This document shows positions 4,822-12,552 of a stretch of 14,091 bases of DNA, piece after piece. Every line of letters begins with the position of its first letter. Positions within the stretch are counted from its first letter, which is position 1. The position numbers were made by a program, and so were the translations under genes. The notes beneath the pieces are model-generated. The model saw only the letters and a list, made by a program, of their open reading frames with translations, was not told the DNA's origin and ran no database searches. The stretch lies in assembly GCA_016839405.1 (NCBI GenBank), contig JAEOUJ010000374.1, forward strand, positions 1-14,091, written 5' to 3'. Origin of the DNA: Candidatus Gerdarchaeota archaeon. Its GTDB lineage: Archaea; Asgardarchaeota; Heimdallarchaeia; JABLTI01.

Positions 4822-6906
4822 AACGACTAAAACCATATCTCCCAAACCAATAGCTGAAGATAACCAACCAGGAGTTTCTTCAGTAGTTGGGTAATCATCA
4901 GGGTCAAGAGGATCAGTTTCATTACCTATCTCATCACCATCGAAGAATCCATCGCCATCTGTATCGCTGTCTTGAGGATTTGTTCCGTAAACATCAACCT
5001 CTTCAACATTCGTCAAACCATCGTTATCGGAATCAAGATCATAATCAGAAACCGTTGGATCGGTGAAATAATCAAAAATCTCTTCACCATCAAATAAACC
5101 ATCGTCATCCGTATCATTGTCTAGGGGATCTGTTTCGTAAACATCAACCTCTTCAACGTTTGTCAAACCATCGTTATCGGAATCAAGATCATAATCAGAA
5201 ACCGTTGGATCGGTGAAATAATCAAAAATCTCTTCACCATCCAATAAACCATCGTCGTCCGTATCACTATCTAGGGGATCTGTTCCGTAAATATCAACCT
5301 CTTCAACGTTCGTCAAACCATCGTTATCGGAATTAAGATCATAATCATAAACCGTTGGATCGGTGAAATAATCAAAAATCTCTTCACCATCAAATAAACC
5401 ATCGTCATCTGTATCACTGTCGTGAGGATCAGTATCATAAACATTTATCTCCTCACCATCTTCAAGACCATCGTCATCTGAATCAGCTACTGTTGGATCT
5501 AAATTATAGAAGTATATTTCATCCCAGTCTGCAAGACCATCGGAATCAGTATCGTTATTTTCAGGATTTGTACTGTAGAATCCCTCTGTAGTGTCATCAA
5601 TGAAATCACTATCTGAATCCATACAACCCGTTCTGAAATAAGTCCCTTGAAATGTAAACCAAGGAGCATCACCAGAAGCTGTTGTATCAGTCAATTCTAA
5701 ACAGTAAATATTGCAATCATAGGAGACAAAGAGTATCTCAAAAATTCCATCGTTATTAACATCAGCACAAGTGGGAGCATTTGGGACAATATCTAAAACT
5801 CCATAGGAAAATTCCAACGTACCAGTATGGCTTACACATAGTAGATTGCTGCTAGAACCAAACATTCCGTCACCGTAGATAACTTCCAAAGTATTATCAT
5901 TATCTAAATCCACAATGGAAGCAGAACCAAAAACAAGTAAACCGTTAGTATAATCCCATTCTTTCGTACCTGTATGGCTTATGCAATACATGTAACCATC
6001 ATAAGCACCAATGAGAACTTCAAGAGTGTTATCACCGTCAAGATCAGCAATGGCTGGAGAAGCACCGATAACATCTCCAATTGTAAAGTTCCAAACAGAA
6101 CCACCAGTATGATTAAGGCAGTAGACTTTGTAATCACCACAAGCAAAGACAATCTCAAGATCATCATCATTATCAAGATCACCTATTGCTGCACAGCTAT
6201 AGACATAACCTTCAGCTTCATATTTCCATTCTAAATACCCTTGATCATCCAAGCAGTAAAGGTATCCATCTTCGGAACCAATAAGTACTTCCAAATAGCC
6301 ATCGTCATCAAGATCAGCTAAAGCTGGTGATGCAACAATAACTCCATCTGCTTTGAAAGTCCATTCAAGATTGCCATTATGATCCAAACAGTAGGTTTGG
6401 TTATCATACATACTAGTAAAGAGGATTTCTAAGTAACCATCTCCATCTAAATCACCAACAGTGGCAGAATTGGCAATGGTTCCATTGGATTCATAGGACC
6501 ATTCCAAAGTTCCAATATGATTAAGACAATAGGTTTTATTATCTTCACAGGTCATTAGAATCTCCAAAGTGCCATCTCTATCAAGATCAACGATTGTTGG
6601 AGATGAACCTATCCAACCAGAAACTGGATAGTACCATTCTTGTACTCCTAAATGGTCTAGACAGTAAATTCTACCATTATACGAACCAAAGAGTACCTCA
6701 ACTGTCCCATCTTTATCTAAATCGACAACTGCAGGAGAAGTAACTATATAAGCAGGGGCAGTAAAATCCCATAATTTTGTTACCCCAATTGCAGCCGGTA
6801 CTAATTCTGTTTCTTCATCCTGAATTAGAGCATACGTTGCAATAGGAGTAACTAATATTAAAGCAATTAATATCACAGTTAATACATTTAGCTTTTGAGT
6901 CACCAT
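4774..6906 (-). CDS. Eight-blade FG-GAP propeller surface protein with TSP3 stalk and membrane anchor
   Basis: An exported 710-residue protein. A signal peptide (LNVLTVILIALILVTPIATYA, residues 6-26) precedes eight blades spaced 45-49 residues apart (about 50-428). Each blade has an acidic loop such as DLDKDGTVEV and a YCLxHxG-xxEW strand; together they should close an eight-bladed ring. Residues 429-673 are TSP3-type calcium-binding repeats (DTDDDGLFDGEEI, TDPxxxD), including three near-identical 50-residue units. A hydrophobic helix (about 688-702) and the tail KYNKKKNY anchor it. GGGAGGGTGA ends just before the ATG at 6906; a GTG at 6912 is in frame but lies inside that binding site, so 6906 was chosen. 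TATA-like TTTAATAATATA lies near 6946-6935. Paralogous to the protein at the left edge. Calcium-stiffened surface display is well supported; the ligand is unknown. Confidence 0.88.
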   Translation of the reverse strand: MVTQKLNVLTVILIALILVTPIATYALIQDEETELVPAAIGVTKLWDFTAPAYIVTSPAVVDLDKDGTVEVLFGSYNGRIYCLDHLGVQEWYYPVSGWIGSSPTIVDLDRDGTLEILMTCEDNKTYCLNHIGTLEWSYESNGTIANSATVGDLDGDGYLEILFTSMYDNQTYCLDHNGNLEWTFKADGVIVASPALADLDDDGYLEVLIGSEDGYLYCLDDQGYLEWKYEAEGYVYSCAAIGDLDNDDDLEIVFACGDYKVYCLNHTGGSVWNFTIGDVIGASPAIADLDGDNTLEVLIGAYDGYMYCISHTGTKEWDYTNGLLVFGSASIVDLDNDNTLEVIYGDGMFGSSSNLLCVSHTGTLEFSYGVLDIVPNAPTCADVNNDGIFEILFVSYDCNIYCLELTDTTASGDAPWFTFQGTYFRTGCMDSDSDFIDDTTEGFYSTNPENNDTDSDGLADWDEIYFYNLDPTVADSDDDGLEDGEEINVYDTDPHDSDTDDDGLFDGEEIFDYFTDPTVYDYDLNSDNDGLTNVEEVDIYGTDPLDSDTDDDGLLDGEEIFDYFTDPTVSDYDLDSDNDGLTNVEEVDVYETDPLDNDTDDDGLFDGEEIFDYFTDPTVSDYDLDSDNDGLTNVEEVDVYGTNPQDSDTDGDGFFDGDEIGNETDPLDPDDYPTTEETPGWLSSAIGLGDMVLVVIAIIVIVKYNKKKNY
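4981..5430 (-). repeat. 150-bp in-frame tandem repeat, three copies
   Basis: Copies at 4981-5130, 5131-5280 and 5281-5430 align without gaps; by eye, copies 1 and 2 differ at 7 of 150 bases and copies 1 and 3 at 9. Each encodes 50 residues (EEIFDYFTDPTVSDYDLDSD, then NDGLTNVEEVDVY and so on). Synonymous sites are conserved too, so the copies arose recently or are homogenised. More diverged TSP3 units flank them. Confidence 0.9.
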
Positions 6907-7053
6907 TTTCACCCTCCCTAGGTTAAATAGCTCGTATATTATTAAACACTAAAGCATTTAGATTTTTCTCAAACCGTTATTTAAAAAGGAAAGGGATAGG
7001 GGATTAACCTTATTACAACCTTAAAGTTCATCAAATTTTGGAAAAAAATCGAT

Positions 7054-7160
7054 GAGAAATACACTATTGCTGGATAGTGTATTCAATCTTCAAACTCGAA
7101 CTTTTTATCTATCTAATATTTCTTCTTTTTATTGTATCTAACAATGACAATAATTGTGGT
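7054..7160 (-). pseudogene. Remnant tail of a lost tandem copy of the surface protein gene (direct repeat copy B)
   Basis: On the minus strand 7157-7113 encodes IIVIVRYNKKKKY and a stop, against IIVIVKYNKKKNY in the intact gene. The downstream terminator hairpin (7058-7083) and its T-tract are kept. Upstream of the last 15 or so codons the frame is broken by a stop and all similarity is lost. It lies 200 bases upstream of the intact gene, in the same orientation. This is the layout expected if a tandem duplicate lost all but its 3' end. Confidence 0.7.
7058..7083 (-). terminator. Conserved terminator hairpin of the lost gene copy
   Basis: AATACACTA and TAGTGTATT (7058-7066, 7075-7083) form a 9-bp stem with loop TTGCTGGA, followed on the minus strand by CGATTTTTTTCC. 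Stem bases are identical to those at 4719-4744. It may still stop read-through into the surface protein gene. Confidence 0.55.
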
Positions 7161-7498
7161 GAGGGATGATGCCTACAAAAGAAAAACAAACCTTTAGGGA
7201 ATGCATGACAATTAAAACCAAAATATTCATACGAACATACCCTTTCTTGAAGATTATTTCCCCATAATACTTGCAGGAATAGAAATTCTGATAGTATTTA
7301 TGCTTGAGTAATTTTATCTCCACTAGTTGCCAACAATTAGAACAGAATCTTTTCCTCTATACTTTTTTCTTTTTAGGTAGAAAATGTTTTTTTTAAGGAT
7401 TGTTTGATAAACATTTCAATCGCAATTTTTTTATTAGAGATATTTTTGCCTAGGAAGTAAAGAAAGAAATTCTTGTTATAAAAAAAGGCGATTAAATA
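7161..7498. other. Gap between the gene remnant and ppdK
   Basis: Between the remnant tail and ppdK I see only short frames. One on the plus strand (7166-7267, 33 codons, starting MMPTKEKQ) follows a chance-level GGTGAGG. The rest is AT-rich and holds the ppdK TATA box near its end. No RNA gene or further repeat was recognised. Confidence 0.4.
7476..7484 (+). promoter_or_regulatory. TATA-like box of ppdK
   Basis: TTATAAAAA is centred about 19 bases before the ATG at 7499 and 25 bases before a second in-frame ATG at 7505. With usual archaeal spacing, transcription would start around 7502-7507. That points to a leaderless message read from the second ATG. No ribosome binding site is visible before either ATG. 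Confidence 0.5.
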
Positions 7499-10207
7499 AT
7501 GGCTATGAAAAAACATGTTTACTCCTTTGAAGAAGGGAAGAAAGAAATGAAAGATCTTCTCGGAGGAAAAGGAGCAAATCTATCAGAAATGACTGGGTTA
7601 GGAGTACCTGTTCCACCAGGATTCACAATTACAACTGAAACTTGTATTGAATATTTGAAAAATAACAAAACTTTTCCAAAAGGTATGATGGAAGAAGTAG
7701 ATAAAGCATTAGCAATTCTTGAGAAAAAAATGGGTAAAAAACTAGGTGATCCAAAAGATCCTCTACTTGTAAGTGTAAGAAGCGGAGCAAGAATAAGCAT
7801 GCCAGGGATGATGGATACTGTTCTCAATCTTGGTTTAAATGATAAAGCTGTTGAAGGTCTTGCTAAGGTTTCTGGTGATGCTCGCTTTGCTTATGATTCT
7901 TATCGTCGTTTTATTATGATGTTTGGTGATGTTGTTAAAGGCGTCAAACGCAGTTTATTTGATATTGCTCTTGATGAAATTAAGAAGAAAAAAGGCGCTA
8001 AACAAGATATTGATTTATCTGTTGATGATCTTAAAGAACTTGTTCAAGAATTCAAAAAGATTTACAAAACTGCTCTAGGTGTTGATTTCCCCCAAGATCC
8101 TAAAACTCAACTTGAAGATTCTATTCATGCTGTTTTTGGTTCTTGGAACAATGAACGAGCAATTAATTATCGTAATCATGAAGGCATTCCTCATGATATT
8201 GGTACCGCTGTTAATGTTCAAACCATGGTTTATGGTAATCTTGGCACTAACAGTGCTACTGGTGTTGCTTTTACTCGTAATCCTTCTAATGGTAAGAAAG
8301 AACGTTTTGGTGAATACCTCATGCAAGCTCAAGGTGAAGATGTTGTTGCTGGTATTCGTACCCCCAATCCTATTTCTCAATTAAAGATTGAAATGCCTGA
8401 AATGTATAAGGAATTTGATGCAATTTGTGAGAAACTTGAGAATCACTATACTGATATTCAAGACATCGAATTTACTATCCAACAAGGTAAGTTCTTTATG
8501 CTTCAAACCCGAACTGGTAAACGAACTGGTTTTGCTGCTGCTAAAATAGCTTATGAACTTGTTCAGGAAGGTTTGATTGATAAACGAACTGCTGTTTCTC
8601 GTATCACTCCCCGTGATGTTGAGAATACTCTTTTCCCACAAATTGATTGGAAAAATTCTAAACAAAAAACCTACATTAATGATGATGGTAAAGAAGTAAA
8701 AGCTCATATTTTAGCTAAAGGTTTACCTGCTAGTCCTGGTGCTGCTTCTGGTGTTGCTATGTTTACTGCTGATAAAGCTAAAGAAGCTGCTGATCAAGGC
8801 AAACGTGTTATTCTTGTTAGTGAAGAAACTACTCCTGAAGATTTCCATGGTATGGCTGCTGCTGAAGGTATTCTCACTGCTCGTGGTGGTATGACTTCTC
8901 ATGCTGCAGTCGTTTCTAGACAAATTGGTACTACCTGTATTGCTGGTGCTGGCGATATTTCTGGTATGCACATTTTTGGTTTAACACTCGTTGGTATGAA
9001 TGACGCTGAAGTCAAAGAAGGCGAATGGATGACTTTAGATGGTTTTGAAGCAATTGCTTACAAAAACAAATTACCTCTTAAGAAAGCTGAACTTTCAGAA
9101 GAAATGAAAGCTATTCTTAATTGGGGTGATGAAATAGCTCAAAAAGAGGGCAAAGGTTTCCATGTTAGAGCTAATGCTGACAAACCTGATCAAACCAAAA
9201 TTGCCATTGATTATGGTGCTCTTGGTATTGGTTTAACCAGAACTGAACATATGTTCATGGAAAAAGAACGTTTGCCAATCGTTCAGAAAATGATTCTTGC
9301 TAGAGACAAACCTGAAGAGCGTAAGAAGCATGTCTTCGATTTACTTCCCTTCCAGAGAGGAGATTTTGAAGGTATTTACCGTGAAGCAAAAGGTTACCCG
9401 GTTATTATAAGATTAATTGACCCCCCTCTACATGAATTCTTACCTAATGAAATCGAGCTTCTTGAGAAAATCTGGCATGAAAAATTACCTGATGATTCAG
9501 AAGAAGTTAAACTTTTGAAAGAAATTAGAGCACTTAAAGAAAGTAATCCTATGATGGGTTATCGTGGTGTTAGACTTTGTCTAGGTATTCCTGAAATTAT
9601 GGAAATGCAATCTAGAGCCATTCTTGAAGCTGCTACCAATGTTAAGAAAGAAGGCAAGGATGTTTTTCCTGAGATTATGATTCCTGTTGTTGGCATGGAA
9701 AAAGAATTCGAGATTGCTAAAGATATTGTTCTTGAAACTAAAGCTAAAGTCGAGAAAGAGACTGGTGTTAAATTAGATAAATTTAAAGTTGGAACCATGA
9801 TTGAAGTGCCCAGAGCAGCTATTGTTGCCAAAGAAATTGCTGAGGCAGGAGCACAATTCTTCTCATTTGGTACAAATGACTTACATCAAATGGGTATGGG
9901 TTTCTCCAGAGATGATGCTGGTAAATTTATTCCAATGTATATTGAACTTGGCATTCTCAAAGATGATCCATTTGTTTCTATTGAGCAAGCTGGTATTGGC
10001 AAGCTTATGGAAATGACTGTTAAAGGTGGTAAAGCTGGATACAAAGACATCGAGATTGGTATATGCGGTGAACAAGGTGGGGAACCTAAATCCATCGATT
10101 TCTGCTACAGGATTGGTCTTGATTATGTCAGTTGTTCTCCATTGAGAGTTCCAGTTGCTCGATTAGCATGCGCTCATGCTGTTATTAACAACGGATCAAG
10201 AAAATAA
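7499..10207 (+). CDS. ppdK: Pyruvate, phosphate dikinase
   Basis: Catalyses the reversible conversion of pyruvate, ATP and phosphate to phosphoenolpyruvate, AMP and pyrophosphate; cytosolic, linking glycolysis and gluconeogenesis. At 902 residues it is full length. The N-terminal ATP-binding domain (about 1-345) has LLGGKGANLSEM, VSVRSGARISMPGMMDT and TGVAFTRNPSNG. The swivelling phosphohistidine domain has ARGGMTSHAAVVSR with catalytic H468. The C-terminal barrel binds pyruvate/PEP: GLTRTEHMF (578-586), MGYRGVRL, FFSFGTNDL and CGEQGGEP with catalytic C856. Two usually fixed spots differ: NDLTQ is NDLHQ, and CGEHGGDP is CGEQGGEP. Arg codons are all CGN for residues 129-462 but mostly AGA outside. 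The ATG at 7505 (MKKHVYSFEEG) matches the usual family start and the TATA spacing; 7499 is the longest form. It has its own terminator. Confidence 0.97.
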   Translation: MAMKKHVYSFEEGKKEMKDLLGGKGANLSEMTGLGVPVPPGFTITTETCIEYLKNNKTFPKGMMEEVDKALAILEKKMGKKLGDPKDPLLVSVRSGARISMPGMMDTVLNLGLNDKAVEGLAKVSGDARFAYDSYRRFIMMFGDVVKGVKRSLFDIALDEIKKKKGAKQDIDLSVDDLKELVQEFKKIYKTALGVDFPQDPKTQLEDSIHAVFGSWNNERAINYRNHEGIPHDIGTAVNVQTMVYGNLGTNSATGVAFTRNPSNGKKERFGEYLMQAQGEDVVAGIRTPNPISQLKIEMPEMYKEFDAICEKLENHYTDIQDIEFTIQQGKFFMLQTRTGKRTGFAAAKIAYELVQEGLIDKRTAVSRITPRDVENTLFPQIDWKNSKQKTYINDDGKEVKAHILAKGLPASPGAASGVAMFTADKAKEAADQGKRVILVSEETTPEDFHGMAAAEGILTARGGMTSHAAVVSRQIGTTCIAGAGDISGMHIFGLTLVGMNDAEVKEGEWMTLDGFEAIAYKNKLPLKKAELSEEMKAILNWGDEIAQKEGKGFHVRANADKPDQTKIAIDYGALGIGLTRTEHMFMEKERLPIVQKMILARDKPEERKKHVFDLLPFQRGDFEGIYREAKGYPVIIRLIDPPLHEFLPNEIELLEKIWHEKLPDDSEEVKLLKEIRALKESNPMMGYRGVRLCLGIPEIMEMQSRAILEAATNVKKEGKDVFPEIMIPVVGMEKEFEIAKDIVLETKAKVEKETGVKLDKFKVGTMIEVPRAAIVAKEIAEAGAQFFSFGTNDLHQMGMGFSRDDAGKFIPMYIELGILKDDPFVSIEQAGIGKLMEMTVKGGKAGYKDIEIGICGEQGGEPKSIDFCYRIGLDYVSCSPLRVPVARLACAHAVINNGSRK

Positions 10208-10221
10208 TCTACACTATATTA

Positions 10222-10242
10222 AAGACTCATTTTTTGAGTCTT
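10222..10242 (+). terminator. Terminator after ppdK
   Basis: AAGACTCA (10222-10229) and TGAGTCTT (10235-10242) form a perfect 8-bp stem with a loop of five T. It is followed by CTTTTCCATTTTTT and begins 15 bases after the ppdK stop. It separates ppdK from the TPR gene. Confidence 0.7.
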
Positions 10243-10371
10243 CTTTTCCATTTTTTAATTTTTTAATAAAATTAAGTAATTTTAGAGTAATTTTTTCTCA
10301 TATGCTTCCATCAAAAAACATAAATCCAATATCCTCACATTTGTTACAAGTAATTTAGTAGTGGGTATACT

Positions 10372-12438
10372 ATGGAACTTCATCAAAAATGGCCAAAAGA
10401 ATTACTCAATCATTATTGGCGTTTAGAGGATAATTTTCAATCATTTATCTTTTCTTACGTTGAAAAGCATGCAAAAAAAGATGAAGACAGATTAATTAAT
10501 TTCATAAATGGTATTATTGGTTTAACTGAATTACAAGGTATTATTTTCAGTAATTCTGAATTTCTCTTCTTAGCAGCAGAATGCTTTCTTTTATTAGGTA
10601 AATATGATAAAGTCTATGAAATTTGTTCCAAAGATGAATTTCATCCTGGTTTAATAAACACCAAAGCTTATGCTTTGATTAGTCAGAGAAAATTTGATGA
10701 AGTTGATCAAATAATTTTGAAAGCTGAAGAATATTCTAAATTCGATCCATTTAATGCTTTTTATGCCAAAGCAATTAGAGTTTTGTATCTTTATTATTCT
10801 CAACAATTCAATAACATTCAATCTGAATTGGAATCATTATCATCTGAATATGAAATCCTATGTAAAAAATATTCTACAGACAATAATCTTCTTCTTGCTT
10901 TTAACGAATTATTTGCGTTGGGCAAATCAGTGATAATTAATTTGAATAGAAGAGAAGGTAAATTAGAGGAAGGTGAAACAATAGGCCGAGAATTAATTAA
11001 ATTGGCAAGAAAATCAAATAACCGCTATCTACTTAATCGATTGTTAAATAATACTGCTTTATGTTCAATAGAACGTGGTAATCTAAAAGAAGGTTTAAGT
11101 TATTTAGAGGAAGCTTTTAAATTTTCAGAAATCCTTGCTAATAAATTGCAACTTGCAGTTTCAGCAAATAATATTGGTTTTATTTATCGTAATATGGGCA
11201 ATTTAGAAATGTCTATGAAATATTTCTATGTCGCACTTGATAATGCTAAAAAAGCTGAGGTTGATCATCATTATATATTAGTTGCAACTGAAACTAACAT
11301 AGCCCATTTACATTTAGATTTTGGCAATCCAAAATTAGCCTTAACAGATTCAGATACAGCACTCGAGAGTTTAAAAAACAGCAAGGTAACTGTTCCTCCT
11401 CAGATTAGCATTGCACTTGATCTTTGTAGGGCAGATATTTTCGAAAGCCTTGATCGTTTCAATGATGCTAATGAAACTTTGGATTATGCTCTGGCGGGTA
11501 TTGGTGAAGCCAATCTAAAAAATGATTTGCCAAAAGTTTACTTGAGAAAAGCTCGTTTAGCAGCTAGACAATCAAATCTTGGTGAAGCTAAGAAATTACT
11601 AGAAAATTCTTTAGAAATGGCATTAGAAAATAAATTATTTGAAATAATAGTTAATGCTAAATTACAATTAGCTGAAATTGATTTGTTAAATTATCGTATG
11701 ACTAATGAAAAACAATTACTTGTAAATGCATTAGTAAAAATCGATGATACTAAACAATTATGTATTGAGCAAGATTTCAAATTAGTTTTAATTGATGTTT
11801 TTATCTTGCAAGGTTTACTGCTTTCTATGACCAATAAATTAAAGGAAAGTAAAAAAATTCTCAACGAAGCAATTGACCTATCTAAGCAATTGAATTTGCA
11901 GGAGAAAGAACAAGAAGCACGAAATCAACTAGCTGAAATCGATAAAGAGAAAAAGAATTTGTTAGTTAGAATTTTCACTCGTATTAATCAATCAATTCGA
12001 TCTACTATAGCTTTTGAAAGTGTAAGTAGACCTAAAAAGGTTGAAACAGAGATTAAAGCTATCTATATTATTTCCAAAATTACTGGCTTGCCATTTTATG
12101 AGTATTTATTTGGTGAAGAAAGTAAAATTGACAGCAAATTATTATCAGGATTACTCACAGCAATTAGAACGATGGGGCAAACTGTTCTTGATGCTGAAGA
12201 AGGTGGATTAAAGCTTATTGACCATGGAAATGTATCAGTTATGTTAGAAACTGATGAGGATTGCTTTTTTGCTTTGGTTGTTTTAAAAGAGACTTATTTA
12301 CTACGAGAAAAGTTTCGAGAATTTATTAAAAGTATTAACAATGAAGCTTTCTTCAAAAATATTGATCATAGCGTGATACAAATCGATGAAGTAAGAAACG
12401 CTAAAATCACAAAATTAGTTGATGAATATCTAAGTTAA
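10372..12438 (+). CDS. TPR-repeat protein with C-terminal roadblock/longin-like domain
   Basis: A 688-residue soluble protein with no signal or membrane segment. Helical repeats fill residues about 60-525. The clearest TPR units are LLNNTALCSIERGNLKEGLS (224-243), NNIGFIYRNMGNLEMSMKYF (266-285), TNIAHLHLDFGNPKLALTDS and LRKARLAARQSNLGEAKKLL. A basic linker precedes a C-terminal alpha/beta domain of about 100 residues (560-660): IKAIYIISKITGLPFYEYLF, then DSKLLSGLLTAIRTMGQTVL, a GLKLIDHGNVSVMLETDED strand pair and a final helix. That layout (strand, "isGlp" turn, "LlsglLtAi" helix) is the one I know from roadblock/longin-like domains, abundant in Asgard archaea, where they associate with small GTPases. 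A scaffold or GTPase-linked role is inference. The ATG has only a weak GTGGG upstream; a possible TATA element, ACATAAATCC, lies near 10317-10326. Confidence 0.7.
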   Translation: MELHQKWPKELLNHYWRLEDNFQSFIFSYVEKHAKKDEDRLINFINGIIGLTELQGIIFSNSEFLFLAAECFLLLGKYDKVYEICSKDEFHPGLINTKAYALISQRKFDEVDQIILKAEEYSKFDPFNAFYAKAIRVLYLYYSQQFNNIQSELESLSSEYEILCKKYSTDNNLLLAFNELFALGKSVIINLNRREGKLEEGETIGRELIKLARKSNNRYLLNRLLNNTALCSIERGNLKEGLSYLEEAFKFSEILANKLQLAVSANNIGFIYRNMGNLEMSMKYFYVALDNAKKAEVDHHYILVATETNIAHLHLDFGNPKLALTDSDTALESLKNSKVTVPPQISIALDLCRADIFESLDRFNDANETLDYALAGIGEANLKNDLPKVYLRKARLAARQSNLGEAKKLLENSLEMALENKLFEIIVNAKLQLAEIDLLNYRMTNEKQLLVNALVKIDDTKQLCIEQDFKLVLIDVFILQGLLLSMTNKLKESKKILNEAIDLSKQLNLQEKEQEARNQLAEIDKEKKNLLVRIFTRINQSIRSTIAFESVSRPKKVETEIKAIYIISKITGLPFYEYLFGEESKIDSKLLSGLLTAIRTMGQTVLDAEEGGLKLIDHGNVSVMLETDEDCFFALVVLKETYLLREKFREFIKSINNEAFFKNIDHSVIQIDEVRNAKITKLVDEYLS

Positions 12439-12508
12439 TTATAGCTATTTTTCTACGATTCATTTTTCTCTATATTTTAGTGAAATTAAAATTATTATTT
12501 TATCATGG

Positions 12509-12518
12509 TTTAAATAAA
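12509..12518 (+). promoter_or_regulatory. TATA-like box of the HAD hydrolase gene
   Basis: TTTAAATAAA is a good archaeal TATA candidate. A start about 25 bases later (near 12540) precedes both possible ATG codons (12553, 12568). T-rich runs after the TPR gene (12447-12471) probably end its transcript first. Confidence 0.45.
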
Positions 12519-12552
12519 TCTTAAATTGTTTAAAATAATGATGAAATAAAAA

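Noticed and set aside
4981..5430. CRISPR-like direct repeats
   Set aside because: The repeats are contiguous 150-bp in-frame protein-coding units without spacers.
5974..6234. Plus- and minus-strand overlapping frames within the propeller region
   Set aside because: Shadows of the repetitive blade-coding sequence; the main frame has signal peptide, motifs and stop/terminator in the right places.
7138..7323. 61-codon minus-strand frame over the gene remnant
   Set aside because: It is in a different frame from the conserved tail IIVIVRYNKKKKY, has no ribosome binding site and matches nothing; the remnant explains the similarity better.
8075..8971. Long frames on the minus strand inside ppdK
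   Set aside because: They are antisense shadows: the T-ending codons of this part of ppdK leave few stops on the other strand. The peptides are low-complexity (Ser/Thr/Asn-rich) and have no start signals.
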